A stretch of DNA of 64,000 nucleotides from RFSX01 sp964591455 (lineage in GTDB: Bacteria > Bacteroidota > Bacteroidia > Chitinophagales > Saprospiraceae), in contig CAZQDZ010000021.1 of the NCBI GenBank assembly GCA_964591455.1, positions 11,502 to 75,501 of the forward strand. Reading direction: 5' to 3'. Under the pieces are notes generated by a model, which saw nothing but the letters and a program-made list of their open reading frames with translations, did not search any database and was not told the origin of the DNA. A program made the translations under genes and the position numbers. Below, in pieces: positions 34,746 to 45,500 of this stretch. The first letter of the stretch is position 1. Every line of letters begins with the position of its first letter.

Positions 34746-35434
34746 TTTCTAAAGGGGTTGAAGAGTTTCCATACCATTTCGAATCCGGTAAATATATTCT
34801 GGCCTTTCTTCATTGTCTCTTCAGTATACATAACGTCTATAGGATATTCATATACGTTACTTCTATTGATTTTTGCATTTTTGATAATCTCTATGCAAAA
34901 CTCAAATCCATTATAAGTGATTTCAAGATTTTCCGCAAATCGTCGTGACATTACTTTCATTCCAGACTGAGAATCAGTAACCACCAGTCCTGTCACGAAA
35001 AAGTTAACCACATTCCCAAGAAAATTGAATATCATTCTTGTAACAGGTATTCCGTTCTTTTTCAAGAATCGACTGCCAATAACCAAGTCCATATCCTTGT
35101 TTTCTATGCACTTTATGAGCGGAATGAGATCTTTAGGATTATGCTGGAAATCTGCATCTATAGTTGCAATGTAAGTAGCTCCTTGGCTAACGGCGTAATC
35201 TATTCCTGTCTTTGTAGCACCACCTGCACCCAGATTGATTAAGTGATCAAGAACTCTAACTTTATTACCATATGACAATGCGACTCCTTTGGTATTGTCA
35301 CCACTATTATCATTAACTAAAATGATGTTCTCAAATCCCAATGCTAAGGTTGTTTCTATGACTGGTCTAATTAGCTTTTCCTCATCTTTAGCTGGAATGA
35401 CAATAAATATTTTAGAACATGGTGTTTGGAACAT
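34742..35434 (-). CDS. Polyprenyl-phosphate-type GT2 glycosyltransferase
   Basis: Family 2 glycosyltransferase of the DPM1-like group, which transfers a sugar from a nucleotide donor to polyprenyl phosphate on the inner face of the membrane. Seen: VIPAKDEEKLIRPVIE at the N-terminus, VNDNSGDNT, the DXD-type motif IDADFQHNP, and GSRFLKKNG. At 230 residues it is the short form without C-terminal membrane helices. It is the last gene of a minus-strand run behind two large membrane proteins, which could use the lipid-linked sugar it makes (inference). Confidence 0.85.
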   Translation of the reverse strand: MFQTPCSKIFIVIPAKDEEKLIRPVIETTLALGFENIILVNDNSGDNTKGVALSYGNKVRVLDHLINLGAGGATKTGIDYAVSQGATYIATIDADFQHNPKDLIPLIKCIENKDMDLVIGSRFLKKNGIPVTRMIFNFLGNVVNFFVTGLVVTDSQSGMKVMSRRFAENLEITYNGFEFCIEIIKNAKINRSNVYEYPIDVMYTEETMKKGQNIFTGFEMVWKLFNPFRN

Positions 35435-35476
35435 CTATAAAATCTTCTTACCTCAAAATTAACTATTTAACTCTTG

Positions 35477-36883
35477 CTATGGTATAATTTCATAAATTCC
35501 GTATTGACCGCCATAAAATATTTCCATATTCTTGGTTTTATCTGGAAACATTCTGTAGTACAATTTATTTTGGCCATTCGGCATTTTTTCAGCAAAAATT
35601 CTATTAGTAGCTATAAGTTTCAGTTTGGGGTTGTCTCTTATTGTGAATATTAATCTATCATATTTCTTCCTTAATGTCCCTTCTGGTGTGTCGTCAATAA
35701 ATGGGGTGTTTACATCAACTATTATATACTTAAATCCACTACTTTCAAAAGCTTCAATAACATCTTCCTTATCTTTAATTTCAGATCGCACTTTTTCAAA
35801 AAGACCTAATTGATTATCTATAAAAACTCTTTTTGAATTTTCCTTAATAAAATATGAAAAACTAGTACCAATTCTCAATATCCTACTTTCGTTCTCAGAA
35901 TTCATACGTGCTAAAGCTTTCTCAAATCCACCAGTATATAGCTGTGTTAAGACACCATAATCATCTAACTCTCCAATTTGATATTTATAAAATATTTGGT
36001 TAAACATCGCCTTACCCAAATCAGATGCTTCAGCATTATTATTAACCTCACCAAATCTTAACAGGATTGCACCTGAAATCCAAATCGAACAATTAATGAA
36101 AAATAAATACCTTAGAAAAGTTGTTGCACGAGGGAATTTCGGATTTCCAATCTGAATTAACTTAAGTATGAGCACTAACCCAATAGTTAGCATGGCAAAT
36201 CCATACCAAACTATTCCTGCTGAAAACTTTAACCATAGAAAAAAGAAAAGCCAGAAAACGCTAACTATAATTCGATTAGCTATGGAGACATTTCTTAGCT
36301 CTCTATGCAGAATATAATAACTGACTAAAAGTAATAGAACTAGTAACGGGTATGTTATAAAATCTTCATCACCTGAAACTAGCTCCGCCAATGATTCGAT
36401 AGGGTCATAGACAAGACTAGATAAATAGTAGAAATATGCAGTAATATGGGCTGAAGGTTCCTTTAAAAAAGAAATTGGACTAAGTAAGTAATCAACCATC
36501 TCATTCCTACCACTCGGGTGTATTACTCCTTCAAATGAAAACACATATGAATTAGCAGAACCGATTATCCACACAAATAAAATAGTCAGCAATATTAATA
36601 TTCTGAACCAAGTCTTATGATAAAAATATAGTAGCACCAATAAGGGTAAAAAAGCAAAATAAATAAATCCTATTTCAATCGATAATGCATTCTCATTAGC
36701 ATTAACAGACGCATCATAAGGAAGGGATAAATATCTGAATGGTAATATTTCATAGCCAAAATAGCGTTGTATCTCTTCTCTTTGGGTGTCTCCGATTGTT
36801 CCCTGCTGAGGCATTAAATCAACAGGCGTTAGCGTGAATATGAAAAAGAATATTATAAACTTTAAGTGTCTCAACTTATTCAA
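35477..36883 (-). CDS. Multispanning membrane protein with C-terminal soluble domain
   Basis: I do not recognise a named family. The 468-residue protein has about eight hydrophobic segments (residues 5-310) and a C-terminal soluble domain of about 130 residues including FKYIIVDVNTPFIDDTPEG. The start is a TTG whose bases overlap the TGA of the upstream gene, so the two are translationally coupled or parts of one original protein. Placement beside a polyprenyl-phosphate glycosyltransferase suggests a GT-C-like transferase role, which is inference only. Confidence 0.65.
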   Translation of the reverse strand: MNKLRHLKFIIFFFIFTLTPVDLMPQQGTIGDTQREEIQRYFGYEILPFRYLSLPYDASVNANENALSIEIGFIYFAFLPLLVLLYFYHKTWFRILILLTILFVWIIGSANSYVFSFEGVIHPSGRNEMVDYLLSPISFLKEPSAHITAYFYYLSSLVYDPIESLAELVSGDEDFITYPLLVLLLLVSYYILHRELRNVSIANRIIVSVFWLFFFLWLKFSAGIVWYGFAMLTIGLVLILKLIQIGNPKFPRATTFLRYLFFINCSIWISGAILLRFGEVNNNAEASDLGKAMFNQIFYKYQIGELDDYGVLTQLYTGGFEKALARMNSENESRILRIGTSFSYFIKENSKRVFIDNQLGLFEKVRSEIKDKEDVIEAFESSGFKYIIVDVNTPFIDDTPEGTLRKKYDRLIFTIRDNPKLKLIATNRIFAEKMPNGQNKLYYRMFPDKTKNMEIFYGGQYGIYEIIP

Positions 36884-38481
36884 TTTTGATTCTTATAGTT
36901 ATTAATAATTGAATAGGGAGAAACATCTGGACCTGGCTTAACGCCATTAAGTAACTTTTCAGGAGACATTGAACCAGTTTCATTATAACTCTTTATAACC
37001 CATGGGGCTAAAGGCAATAACATGAATACACTTAGCAATATCACTGACTTTAAGATACCAGTAATTTTTACTTTATAAATCGAGATTCCAACAATTAAGA
37101 AAATCGAAGCTAATCCTACCAATGAAATAAAAAATGATTTTGTCCCTAAATGATATTGACCAAGTCCGGTTAAATCATCAATCTTTCCTAAGTAGAATAT
37201 ATATAGTGAAAACAAAATAGTACTACTTAGAACTAAGTAACTATTTGTAACTACCCAAACGAGGGATACTACAATCGCAGTTGCAAGGAATAAATTTGTC
37301 AACTTGATGGTCAAGCCAAATCCAATAAAAAGACCTAGTAGCACTAATGATTTTATTACTTGTTTGTCTTTTCCTTTAAAAATACTACCACTTCTTATGA
37401 CTTCTATTAATGAGTAATTCTTAGATATATATAATAAGTATGAAACTGAAACTACCTGAAAAAAGAGAAGACCCATATCCGTCTTCAGCTCTGTATATAA
37501 TTGATTAGTGATTGCTGGTGTAACGGATATAATAAGTAAGCCAAAAAGCGTATAATTTATACTAATCTTGAGTCCTCTTACACACAGTTTATATATTGCG
37601 ATAAGCGTCAAAATAAACCCATAAAATGATAACGCCATACTTACAGCAGAGGTCTTAAATAAAATATATCCTGTTGACAAAAGCAATCCCCAGTTGTAAG
37701 GTCTGAATCCGTATACTAAACCTTCGGAGTTAGCAACTTGACGAGCAATATTCATGTAAAAATTCCTAGAATCGAACCCGATTGGAAATGGTGTTTGTAT
37801 ATATGAGAAATTAATACAAACGAAGAAAATTATTAATGAGCATGAAACAAAGCCAAGAAGATTAAGACCTGCAAATTCAAAAGGACTAACAAAACAAGCC
37901 TTTAATAAACCTGGTAACATTTTGATATTAATTAAAAAAGGCAATAAAATAACCCAAATGACAGCATATACATTCAGAAATCCTATTGCCGCTATTAAAA
38001 AGAGATGCGTTATCAAAATGATTAGACCTAAAGCAATTTTGAATTCTAACTCAAGCGACACAAATTTTCTAAATAAATGACTGTACAGGTATGAGGAAAA
38101 AGTAATTAATATTAGATATCCAATACTTTGGAAATTTAAACCAATAAATTGAATCAGATTTCCAATCTCCAAATTTAAATCAGGTACATATTTTGAATAA
38201 CTCAAACAAAGAGCGGTAAAATAGACTATGAGAATACCTGTTAGAGCAATTCCTGTAAAAAGCCATCTTCTTACAGGAAGAAAAGACCTTTGGAGAAAAT
38301 AGAGTGTTAAAGTGAAAAGTATTACAAAGCAGGATATGATTGGGTAGCGGAAGTACTCCACCGAAAAGAAATATAAGGGATGTTTATTAATATAATCAGT
38401 TATGATTATAGCTGTCCAAATTAGTGCAAAGGCTATCAGGAAGTATTCTGAAAGCAGTTTTTTTATTTTGGTTGTTGTCAT
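36880..38481 (-). CDS. Multispanning membrane protein, GT-C-like
   Basis: A 533-residue protein with roughly twelve hydrophobic segments. An aromatic-rich loop around residues 225-245 contains FPIGFDSRNFYMNIARQ; an acidic residue in such an early outer loop is a feature of GT-C glycosyltransferases that use lipid-phosphate sugars. No catalytic assignment is firm. It is the first gene of the minus-strand run, overlaps the next by 4 bases, and ends with a soluble tail (KPGPDVSPYSIINN). Minus-strand -7-like boxes CAAAACTA occur at 38522-38529 and 38553-38560. Confidence 0.65.
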   Translation of the reverse strand: MTTTKIKKLLSEYFLIAFALIWTAIIITDYINKHPLYFFSVEYFRYPIISCFVILFTLTLYFLQRSFLPVRRWLFTGIALTGILIVYFTALCLSYSKYVPDLNLEIGNLIQFIGLNFQSIGYLILITFSSYLYSHLFRKFVSLELEFKIALGLIILITHLFLIAAIGFLNVYAVIWVILLPFLINIKMLPGLLKACFVSPFEFAGLNLLGFVSCSLIIFFVCINFSYIQTPFPIGFDSRNFYMNIARQVANSEGLVYGFRPYNWGLLLSTGYILFKTSAVSMALSFYGFILTLIAIYKLCVRGLKISINYTLFGLLIISVTPAITNQLYTELKTDMGLLFFQVVSVSYLLYISKNYSLIEVIRSGSIFKGKDKQVIKSLVLLGLFIGFGLTIKLTNLFLATAIVVSLVWVVTNSYLVLSSTILFSLYIFYLGKIDDLTGLGQYHLGTKSFFISLVGLASIFLIVGISIYKVKITGILKSVILLSVFMLLPLAPWVIKSYNETGSMSPEKLLNGVKPGPDVSPYSIINNYKNQN

Positions 38482-38521
38482 TTATCTAGCCAATGTCTAT
38501 TTTGCCAAAAAAACTAGCCAT

Positions 38522-38529
38522 CAAAACTA
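38522..38529 (-). promoter_or_regulatory. Possible -7 box for the membrane protein operon
   Basis: On the minus strand this reads TAGTTTTG, an exact TAnnTTTG match about 40 bases before the ATG at 38481. A TTTG occurs upstream (38556-38553) at 23 bases, slightly longer than the usual 19 to 21. Confidence 0.4.
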
Positions 38530-38681
38530 TCAACTAAATGGAGAACATGCCTCAAAACTAGAATTAAAATACTTACTTCTTTTTTCAGTGCATGTTTCAG
38601 CATATTTGATGAATGTTAATTTAAGGATTGTGATTCAATATAATTAATCAAACCAATCATAGTATTTTTCAAATTCTATTA

Positions 38682-39812
38682 TTGGGAGAATCACTTAATG
38701 GAGGAAATCATTTTTGCGATATATTATTTCGCTTACACGTAATATATAAACACAATACATTGCAAGGCGTAATTTTGCCAATTATCATTATCAACTGGAA
38801 CAGAGCATCAGATACAATTGAATGCATAGAAAGTATTAAATCTTGCGATTTGGTAGATATTGTACTTGATATCCACGTTTGGGATAATAACTCAAATCAA
38901 AAGGATTTAGAGGTGCTAAAAAATAAAGCTAAGTCACTTAGCTTTCATCTTCATGAATCCAATCAAAATATTGGTTTTACTAGAGCAAACAATGCTTTAT
39001 TTAGTAAAGTCCTTGATAAGCAAATACAAAGCTCAGGCTATGTTATGTGCTTGAATAATGACACAACTCTAACTCGGAACTTCTTTCAAAATCTTAGAAG
39101 CACCCTGCATTTGAACAAAATTGATATGATCTCTTGTAAAATGCTTAAATATTTTAATAGAACTGAAATAGACAACATTGGCCATCACCTGTTATCTAGC
39201 GGAGAAATATTACCAATTCTAGCTGGCAAACCTGATAAAACCTACAAAAACCTACCATATCAACTAGGTGCTTGTGCTGGTGCCTGTATCTATTCATTAG
39301 ATATGTTAAAGGACATAGGCTTATTTGATGAAAATTTTAACACTGGTTATGAGGATGCGGAATATGCATTAAGAGCCACAATGGAAAGCCGAAAAATCAG
39401 TCTTATCGATTCAGCTATTGTCTATCACAAAGGAGGTATGTCTATAAAAGGCATATTTAATTCTGAATTTGCAATTAGAGAACAAATGAATGTATTGTAT
39501 ACAATATATAAACTGTATCCTCCCATACTACTTACACTAATAACGCCACTTATCTTACTAAGAGGCATTATTATAGTAATAGCCACTATTATCATGCTCA
39601 GACCAGAAATAGCTAAAGTCACCTTGGTTGCATACTGGAAATTCTTTACTGGCACAATAAAGAAAGCTATTAAGAATAGAAAATCATTTTCTGCCGGTCT
39701 TAGAAAGGAATTTCTCATAATCAAAATTCAATCATCAGCTATAATTCTTGATATTAAGAGATTCTATACTATTCTAGTGAAAAGAAGCTTATCATTTATA
39801 GAGAAATACTAA
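38682..39812 (+). CDS. GT2 glycosyltransferase (rhamnosyltransferase-like)
   Basis: Family 2 glycosyltransferase in the polysaccharide locus. Seen: PIIIINWNRASDTIECIESI near the N-terminus, a DNNS substrate motif, the NNDTTL nucleotide-sugar motif, the acceptor-side GLFDENFNTGYEDAEYALRA (the ED catalytic-base region), and two C-terminal hydrophobic segments with a basic tail. The start is uncertain: the frame opens with TTG at 38682, and TTG codons at 38760 and 38775 would begin nearer the GT2 fold; there is no ATG. It is the first plus-strand gene of the block and is followed by the fucose synthase gene. Confidence 0.85.
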   Translation: MGESLNGGNHFCDILFRLHVIYKHNTLQGVILPIIIINWNRASDTIECIESIKSCDLVDIVLDIHVWDNNSNQKDLEVLKNKAKSLSFHLHESNQNIGFTRANNALFSKVLDKQIQSSGYVMCLNNDTTLTRNFFQNLRSTLHLNKIDMISCKMLKYFNRTEIDNIGHHLLSSGEILPILAGKPDKTYKNLPYQLGACAGACIYSLDMLKDIGLFDENFNTGYEDAEYALRATMESRKISLIDSAIVYHKGGMSIKGIFNSEFAIREQMNVLYTIYKLYPPILLTLITPLILLRGIIIVIATIIMLRPEIAKVTLVAYWKFFTGTIKKAIKNRKSFSAGLRKEFLIIKIQSSAIILDIKRFYTILVKRSLSFIEKY

Positions 39813-39864
39813 ATCTCTCACTTAGGTTACAAACTCATTATAATCTTATACTTTTATTGTTTCT

Positions 39865-40797
39865 ATGAAGTCTAAAAGTAAAATATATGTAGCAGGTCAT
39901 AATGGTCTAGTTGGCTCAGCTATAGTAAGAAACTTACGTGCAAAAGGATATGAAAACATTGTCTATAAGAATTCAAGTGATTTAGATCTCACAATACAGG
40001 ATGATGTAAAGTACTTTTTCAAATGGGAAAAGCCAGAATATGTATTCTTAGCAGCCGCTAAGGTTGGAGGAATTCATGCCAATAATACGCTTAGGGCTGA
40101 ATTTATCTTCTCTAATCTGCAAATCCAAATGAATGTTATAGACACAGCTCACAAGCATGATGTTAAAAAACTGATGTTTTTGGGCTCTTCTTGCATTTAT
40201 CCTAAGCTTTCAGCTCAACCCATAAAAGAAGACTATCTGCTTACTGGTAAACTAGAGCCTACCAACCAACCCTATGCTATAGCTAAAATAGCAGGGATAG
40301 AAATATGTAATGCTTACAGAGACCAGTATGGAAGTAATTTTGTCTCTGTCATGCCTACAAACTTATATGGGCCTAATGACAACTATGATTTGCAGAACTC
40401 TCATGTCCTGCCAGCACTTCTTAGAAAATTCCATACAGCAAAAAAACACAACGAACCTCATGTTATGATGTGGGGAACTGGCAAGCCAAGGAGAGAATTT
40501 ATGCATGTAAAAGACATGGCTGATGCCTGTGTTTTCTTGATGGAAAATCATAATACAAATCAGATAGTAAACATAGGTACAGGAGAGGATATTGCCATAA
40601 TAGAACTAGCCCAGCTCATCAAAAAAATCGTGGGTTATGAAGGAGAAATCAAACATGATTTAGGCAAACCTGATGGCACACCTAAGAAGCAATTGGATGT
40701 ATCATTCCTAAATTCGTTAGGGTGGAAACATAAGATTTCATTGGAAGATGGGATAACAACTGTTTATGAAGGTTTGAAAGATCGAGAATGGTATTAA
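39865..40797 (+). CDS. fcl: GDP-L-fucose synthase
   Basis: Short-chain dehydrogenase/epimerase-reductase that turns GDP-4-keto-6-deoxy-D-mannose into GDP-L-fucose. Seen: the nucleotide-binding VAGHNGLVGSAIVR (residues 8-21), MFLGSSCIYP with the catalytic serine, the YAIAK catalytic tyrosine-lysine pair, and MPTNLYGPNDNYD. The 310 residues fit the family. Its upstream partner gmd is not adjacent but lies about 13 kb downstream in the same locus. A near-consensus TACTTTTA box is at 39849-39856. It implies a fucose-containing surface glycan. Confidence 0.95.
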   Translation: MKSKSKIYVAGHNGLVGSAIVRNLRAKGYENIVYKNSSDLDLTIQDDVKYFFKWEKPEYVFLAAAKVGGIHANNTLRAEFIFSNLQIQMNVIDTAHKHDVKKLMFLGSSCIYPKLSAQPIKEDYLLTGKLEPTNQPYAIAKIAGIEICNAYRDQYGSNFVSVMPTNLYGPNDNYDLQNSHVLPALLRKFHTAKKHNEPHVMMWGTGKPRREFMHVKDMADACVFLMENHNTNQIVNIGTGEDIAIIELAQLIKKIVGYEGEIKHDLGKPDGTPKKQLDVSFLNSLGWKHKISLEDGITTVYEGLKDREWY

Positions 40798-40824
40798 TTT
40801 CAAATCAGGAATCTAAAAGATAGA

Positions 40825-41628
40825 ATGATAAAGAGTCTTATTGGGGATTTCTACCTAAAAAATTTTTCAAGTAATCGCCTTGAAAGAGTATGGAAGTTAG
40901 CTCAAATTGATTTTAAGAAAAGGTATTATAATGACAAACTTGGTATGTTTTGGGCTTTATTAAACCCAATACTTCAAGTAGGAATCTACTATTTTGTCTT
41001 CAGCACAGTAATGAATGGTGGAGAAGAAGACTTTGCATTATTTCTATTTGCAGGTCTGGTTTTTTGGACTACTTTCATGATTGGTACCAAGCAGGGTATA
41101 AATACTTTTAGAACCAAGAGGTATTTGATTGAAAATATTCAATTCAACAAAATTGATTTGTTCTTTTCACATAGCATTAGTGTATTTATAGGTTTTCTCT
41201 TCAATTTAGGTGCATATCTACTTGCAGCTCTTCTTTATGGTATTAAGTTTAGCTTCTTTAATGCCTTTTTTGGAGGTCTTCTGATAACAGCACTAGCATT
41301 CTTATTGATTTTTGGTTGTACACTAGTACTTTCCACTTTATCAATTATTATAAAAGACATAAATCATATTTGGGACTTTTCATTGCTCTGTGGGTTTTGG
41401 ACTGCTGGCATTTTCTTTCCAGCTGCGAAAATTGTAGAAAAGCTAAGTATTATTCAATATATCAATCCATTTTTAGGTCTTATTGAAAATGCTAGAAGAG
41501 TATTAATGTATAATCAAGGGTTAGATATACACTATTTAGCTATCAACATCTGTCAAACCGTAATCGTTGTTGCAATTGGGCTTTTTGTATTCCATAGATA
41601 TTCAAGTAAGGCTTTAGAAAAGTTATAA
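40825..41628 (+). CDS. ABC-2 polysaccharide exporter permease (Wzm/TagG type)
   Basis: Membrane subunit of an ABC-2 transporter that moves a lipid-linked polysaccharide across the inner membrane. Seen: an N-terminal amphipathic stretch with FKKRYYNDKLGMFWALLNP, which is typical of Wzm/KpsM/TagG, and about six hydrophobic helices over 267 residues. The stop overlaps the ATG of the ATPase gene by one base, so the two form a unit. No Wzx, Wzy or Wzc homologue is seen, which points to the ABC-dependent route for this glycan. Confidence 0.9.
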   Translation: MIKSLIGDFYLKNFSSNRLERVWKLAQIDFKKRYYNDKLGMFWALLNPILQVGIYYFVFSTVMNGGEEDFALFLFAGLVFWTTFMIGTKQGINTFRTKRYLIENIQFNKIDLFFSHSISVFIGFLFNLGAYLLAALLYGIKFSFFNAFFGGLLITALAFLLIFGCTLVLSTLSIIIKDINHIWDFSLLCGFWTAGIFFPAAKIVEKLSIIQYINPFLGLIENARRVLMYNQGLDIHYLAINICQTVIVVAIGLFVFHRYSSKALEKL

Positions 41629-42401
41629 TGGCTAACCAAACATATAGTATAGAAGTCCAGAATTTGTCCAAAACTTTTGATTACTTAGACGATAATAACG
41701 CCTCTGTTCGAGACAGCATCTATAATCTGTTTAAACGCAAAAATAAAAAGCAGTTAAAGGCTGTCACTAACATTAGTTTTAAATTACAGAAAGGGGAATT
41801 TTTAGGAATTGTTGGAAGAAATGGTAGCGGCAAATCAACGCTTCTCAAACTACTTATCGGGGCTCTGAAACCTGACAAAGGATCTGAAGTTAAATCAACA
41901 GGTAGAATAATACGTCTAGCCTTAGGAATGGGCTTTGACCCTAATTTAACTGCTCGTGACAACATTTACATTAATGGCGCAGTTTTAGGCTTATCATTCA
42001 AAAAAATTGGAGAAGTATTTGACGAAATAATTAATTTTTCAGAGTTAGACAAATTTGTAGATACTCCTGTAAAGCATTTTTCTACAGGTATGAAGAGTAG
42101 ACTCACCTTTTCGATTGCTATGCATGCTGAAGCTGATATTTTCTTGATTGATGAGTTTTTTGGAGGTGTAGGAGATGAATCTTTCAAGAAAAAGTCTGAT
42201 AACTTTTTTAAAACGAATTTCTTGAATGGCAAGACAATTATCCATGTTAGCCATTCATTACCCAATTTGTTAAAATTCAGCGACAGGATATTGTACCTTG
42301 ATAAAGGAGAAATGCAGGCCATTGGAAGTCCAGAAAAGGTCATTGAAGCGTATAAAGAATCATTTCAAAAAGAATACAGAGCAGCAAATAATAGTAAGTA
42401 G
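41628..42401 (+). CDS. ABC polysaccharide exporter ATPase (Wzt/TagH type, no C-terminal domain)
   Basis: ATP-binding subunit of the exporter. Seen: Walker A GRNGSGKST (about residues 63-71), the export-type signature HFSTGMKSRL instead of LSGGQ, Walker B IFLIDEFFGGVGD and the switch histidine in IIHVSHSL. At 257 residues it lacks the extra C-terminal carbohydrate-binding domain of O9a-type Wzt, so recognition of a terminal cap by this subunit is not supported. It is coupled to the permease gene. Confidence 0.92.
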   Translation: MANQTYSIEVQNLSKTFDYLDDNNASVRDSIYNLFKRKNKKQLKAVTNISFKLQKGEFLGIVGRNGSGKSTLLKLLIGALKPDKGSEVKSTGRIIRLALGMGFDPNLTARDNIYINGAVLGLSFKKIGEVFDEIINFSELDKFVDTPVKHFSTGMKSRLTFSIAMHAEADIFLIDEFFGGVGDESFKKKSDNFFKTNFLNGKTIIHVSHSLPNLLKFSDRILYLDKGEMQAIGSPEKVIEAYKESFQKEYRAANNSK

Positions 42402-42501
42402 CCCTCACTCATTATCTGCTATAATTACTGCCCATCAGCACCATTAGGCTTCATTATTTATCAATTTGTGAGAATCAACCGACTTTACACTATTCTAAAG
42501 G

Positions 42502-42532
42502 CCTAAATCCTCACATTTTTTACTGATTTAGG
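42502..42532. repeat. Inverted repeat upstream of the giant fusion gene
   Basis: CCTAAATC (42502-42509) and GATTTAGG (42525-42532) form an 8-bp stem with a 15-base T-rich loop in the 185-base gap after the exporter ATPase gene. There is no T-run after the stem, so a terminator role is doubtful. A TTATTTTG sequence at 42556-42563 is one base off the -7 consensus. Confidence 0.35.
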
Positions 42533-42586
42533 GCTATTTGAAATATCTTAGTATATTATTTTGGACACATCCAATATTAAGAAATA

Positions 42587-45500
42587 ATGAGTAAAAAAGT
42601 CTGTATTCTAGTTCTGGGCATGCATAGAAGTGGGACATCTTCTTTAGCAGGCAGTTTGGATAAACTAGGTATATCATTTGGACAAAATATTTCTGCCCCT
42701 TCTTTTGATAATCCGAAAGGATATTTTGAAAATAACACAATCCAGGATCTTAATGATAGAGTCTTAAAGGAGTTCAAAATAGAATGGGATTATCCGGGTT
42801 TTCTACCGACTAACTGGCATAACCTCCCAAAAATCAAGGCTTATGATGCCGAAGCCTCAGAAATTATCAAAGATGAGTTTGGGAAAACCGCACTTATCGC
42901 AATAAAGGATCCACGTATTTGTTATTTACTTCCCTTCTGGAAAAGAGTGCTTAAGAAAACTGGTTATACCACAAAATGTGTTTTTAGCTATAGAAATCCA
43001 GATGAAATAGCCCTTTCATTAGCCAAAAGAAATAACTTTTCTATAAACAAGGGTCAGGTGCTATCTGCTACGCATCTACTTTCAGCCGAGCAACATTCCA
43101 GAGATTTACTTAGAACTGTTGTGAAATTTGGCAATCTGATTCAAAATCCAACAAAGGAAATAAAGAAGACAAACAAAATTCTAAAACTGGGTTTCACTGA
43201 TAAAGAAATAACAGAAGCTGGTATTAGTAAGGCTATTGACAAAAAATTAAAACATCATAATAGATCAAAAAAATATAGCAACAAGCACTACCCTAGTTAT
43301 ATGCAAGACCATGAGAAATTATGGTCAAAAGTATTGAAATCTACTTCATCATTTAAAGACTTAAAAGCTTTTGATAAAGTAAGAGAAGAGCACCAATATT
43401 ATACTGACATCTTTTATGACGGCATAATCGGCGCTACAAAAAATTCATTCAAAATATCTATAGATACGGGTAAGGGTTTCAATGAAAAGCAGACAATCAA
43501 AAAACTGATTACAGATAATATCAATACCTGGCAGAACGAAGAGATATCTCGTTTTGAAGATATCAAGTCCATAAAATTGACACCTGCAAATACCTTATGT
43601 GCGATAAACCTCAAATACTTAGGAGTCGTTGGTGCTCGTAAAAACGACTATACAATTTCGAGCAACGCTTACTATAACTCAGACGATCAATATTATTTTG
43701 ATACGGCCTATCCAGAAATACTTATAGAGTTTAAGAAACCAAAACAGATAAGTAAACTCCCTATTACTATTGAATACTTATCACTAGGAAAGGAGGTTAC
43801 TAACCTTATACAGAATGTCGACTTCCAAAGAATTATAGATTCAAAAGATTTAGATATTCAAAATTTTGAAGACATCCTCAAGGATAGAGACCATTACCTG
43901 AACTTAAAGGATAACGAAATATCGGAGCTTACTCATACAGTATTAGAGTATGAGAAAATCAAAGACACCTATGAAGAACGATACCAAAATACGATTACAG
44001 CTCATAATGAAGAACTAGACAACCTTAAAGAAGCGCTTGACGCAGAACGAAATAGATTCGCATTAGAACACAAGGAAAAGATCGAGGCCACTAACTTGCT
44101 CAAAGACAACATTGATTCTCTAAAAGATCAGAAAAATGCTGAAGCCAATCAGCTGAGAGAGCTGCTCGAAAATGAGCAAAAAGACAAGCTCGTATCACTG
44201 GAAAAGCTAAAGGAATACTTCAATAATTTACTCAAAGAAAAAGAGAATGAGTTAACTGCACAAAAGCTACAACTTGCTGCGAGTATAGATGACGAAAAAA
44301 ATGATAAAATAGGTCAGCTAGAGAGTTTACGGAGTCAGTTTGGAAATCTACTACAGGAAAAAGACCAAGAAATAAAACAGCTTCAAAAAGAAATTCATCT
44401 TAGTATAGAGAACGAACGAAATGATAAGTCTCAAAAAATGGAACTTATTAGATCAGCGCATATTGATGATCTTTCCAAAAAGGACAATGAATGGAAAGAG
44501 AAGATGGAGCAAATGAGAGTTATCCTGGAACAAAAGGATAATGAGATAAAGAGCATGGTAGATCAGCTAAGAGTTGCAGTCGATAATGAAAAAAACGACA
44601 AGTATCATCAATTAGATGCTCTGAAAATCCAGCAAAAAGAAAAGTTGGAGGACAAGGATAAAGAGCTAAAAGCCTTGGCAGAGCAACTACGAATAGCAGT
44701 AGATAGTGAAAAGAGCGATAAGGTGGAGCAATTAGAAAGTCTGAGAGCTCACTTTTCAGAAATTTTACTTCAGAAAGATCAAGAAATAAAGCAACTCCAT
44801 CAGGAAGTCAGAGTCTCTGTCGACAATGAGAAAAATGACAAGACCGAAAAGATAGAAGCATTAAGGTCTAATCATCAAGAAAAAATATCAGAGAAGGACA
44901 ATGAGATAAAAGCACTAACTGAACAATTAAGAACTGTAGTCGATAGTGAGAAAGGAGATAAAGTAGAACAGCTGGAAAGTCTTCGAGGGCATTACTCAGA
45001 ATTATTGCTCCAAAAGGATCAGGAAATCAAGCAGCTGCATGAGGAAATCAGAGTCTCTGTAGATAATGAGAAGAACGATAAAATCCAGAAATTAGAAATT
45101 CTTAGAACAAGTCATCAAGAAAAAATTTCTGAAAAAGACAATGAAATAAAAGCACTTTCAGAACAACTCAGAGTCAGTCTGGATAGTGAAAAAGGTGATA
45201 AGCTTTCACAGTTAGAAGGCTTGAGAGCTCATTTCTCGGAACTGTTATTGCAAAAAGATCAGGAAATAAAGCAACTCAATGAACAACTTCGCGTCTCTTT
45301 AGACAATGAAAAGACTGACAAAAATGCACAACTAGGCAGCCTCCGAGACGCCTTAACCAAAGAGAAAATAACATCTGAGAATGAGTTGAATGCTGTAATT
45401 GCAAATTATCGGGAACAGCTAATTGCGAAAGAAAATGAACTGAATGAAATTAGATTTAAACTACTGGATGATCTCAATAGAGAAAAAACTGAGAAAGTAG

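Noticed and set aside
38402..38647. An 81-codon plus-strand frame at the divergent junction
   Set aside because: It overlaps the N-terminus of the membrane protein gene on the other strand and the promoter interval, and its product is not protein-like.
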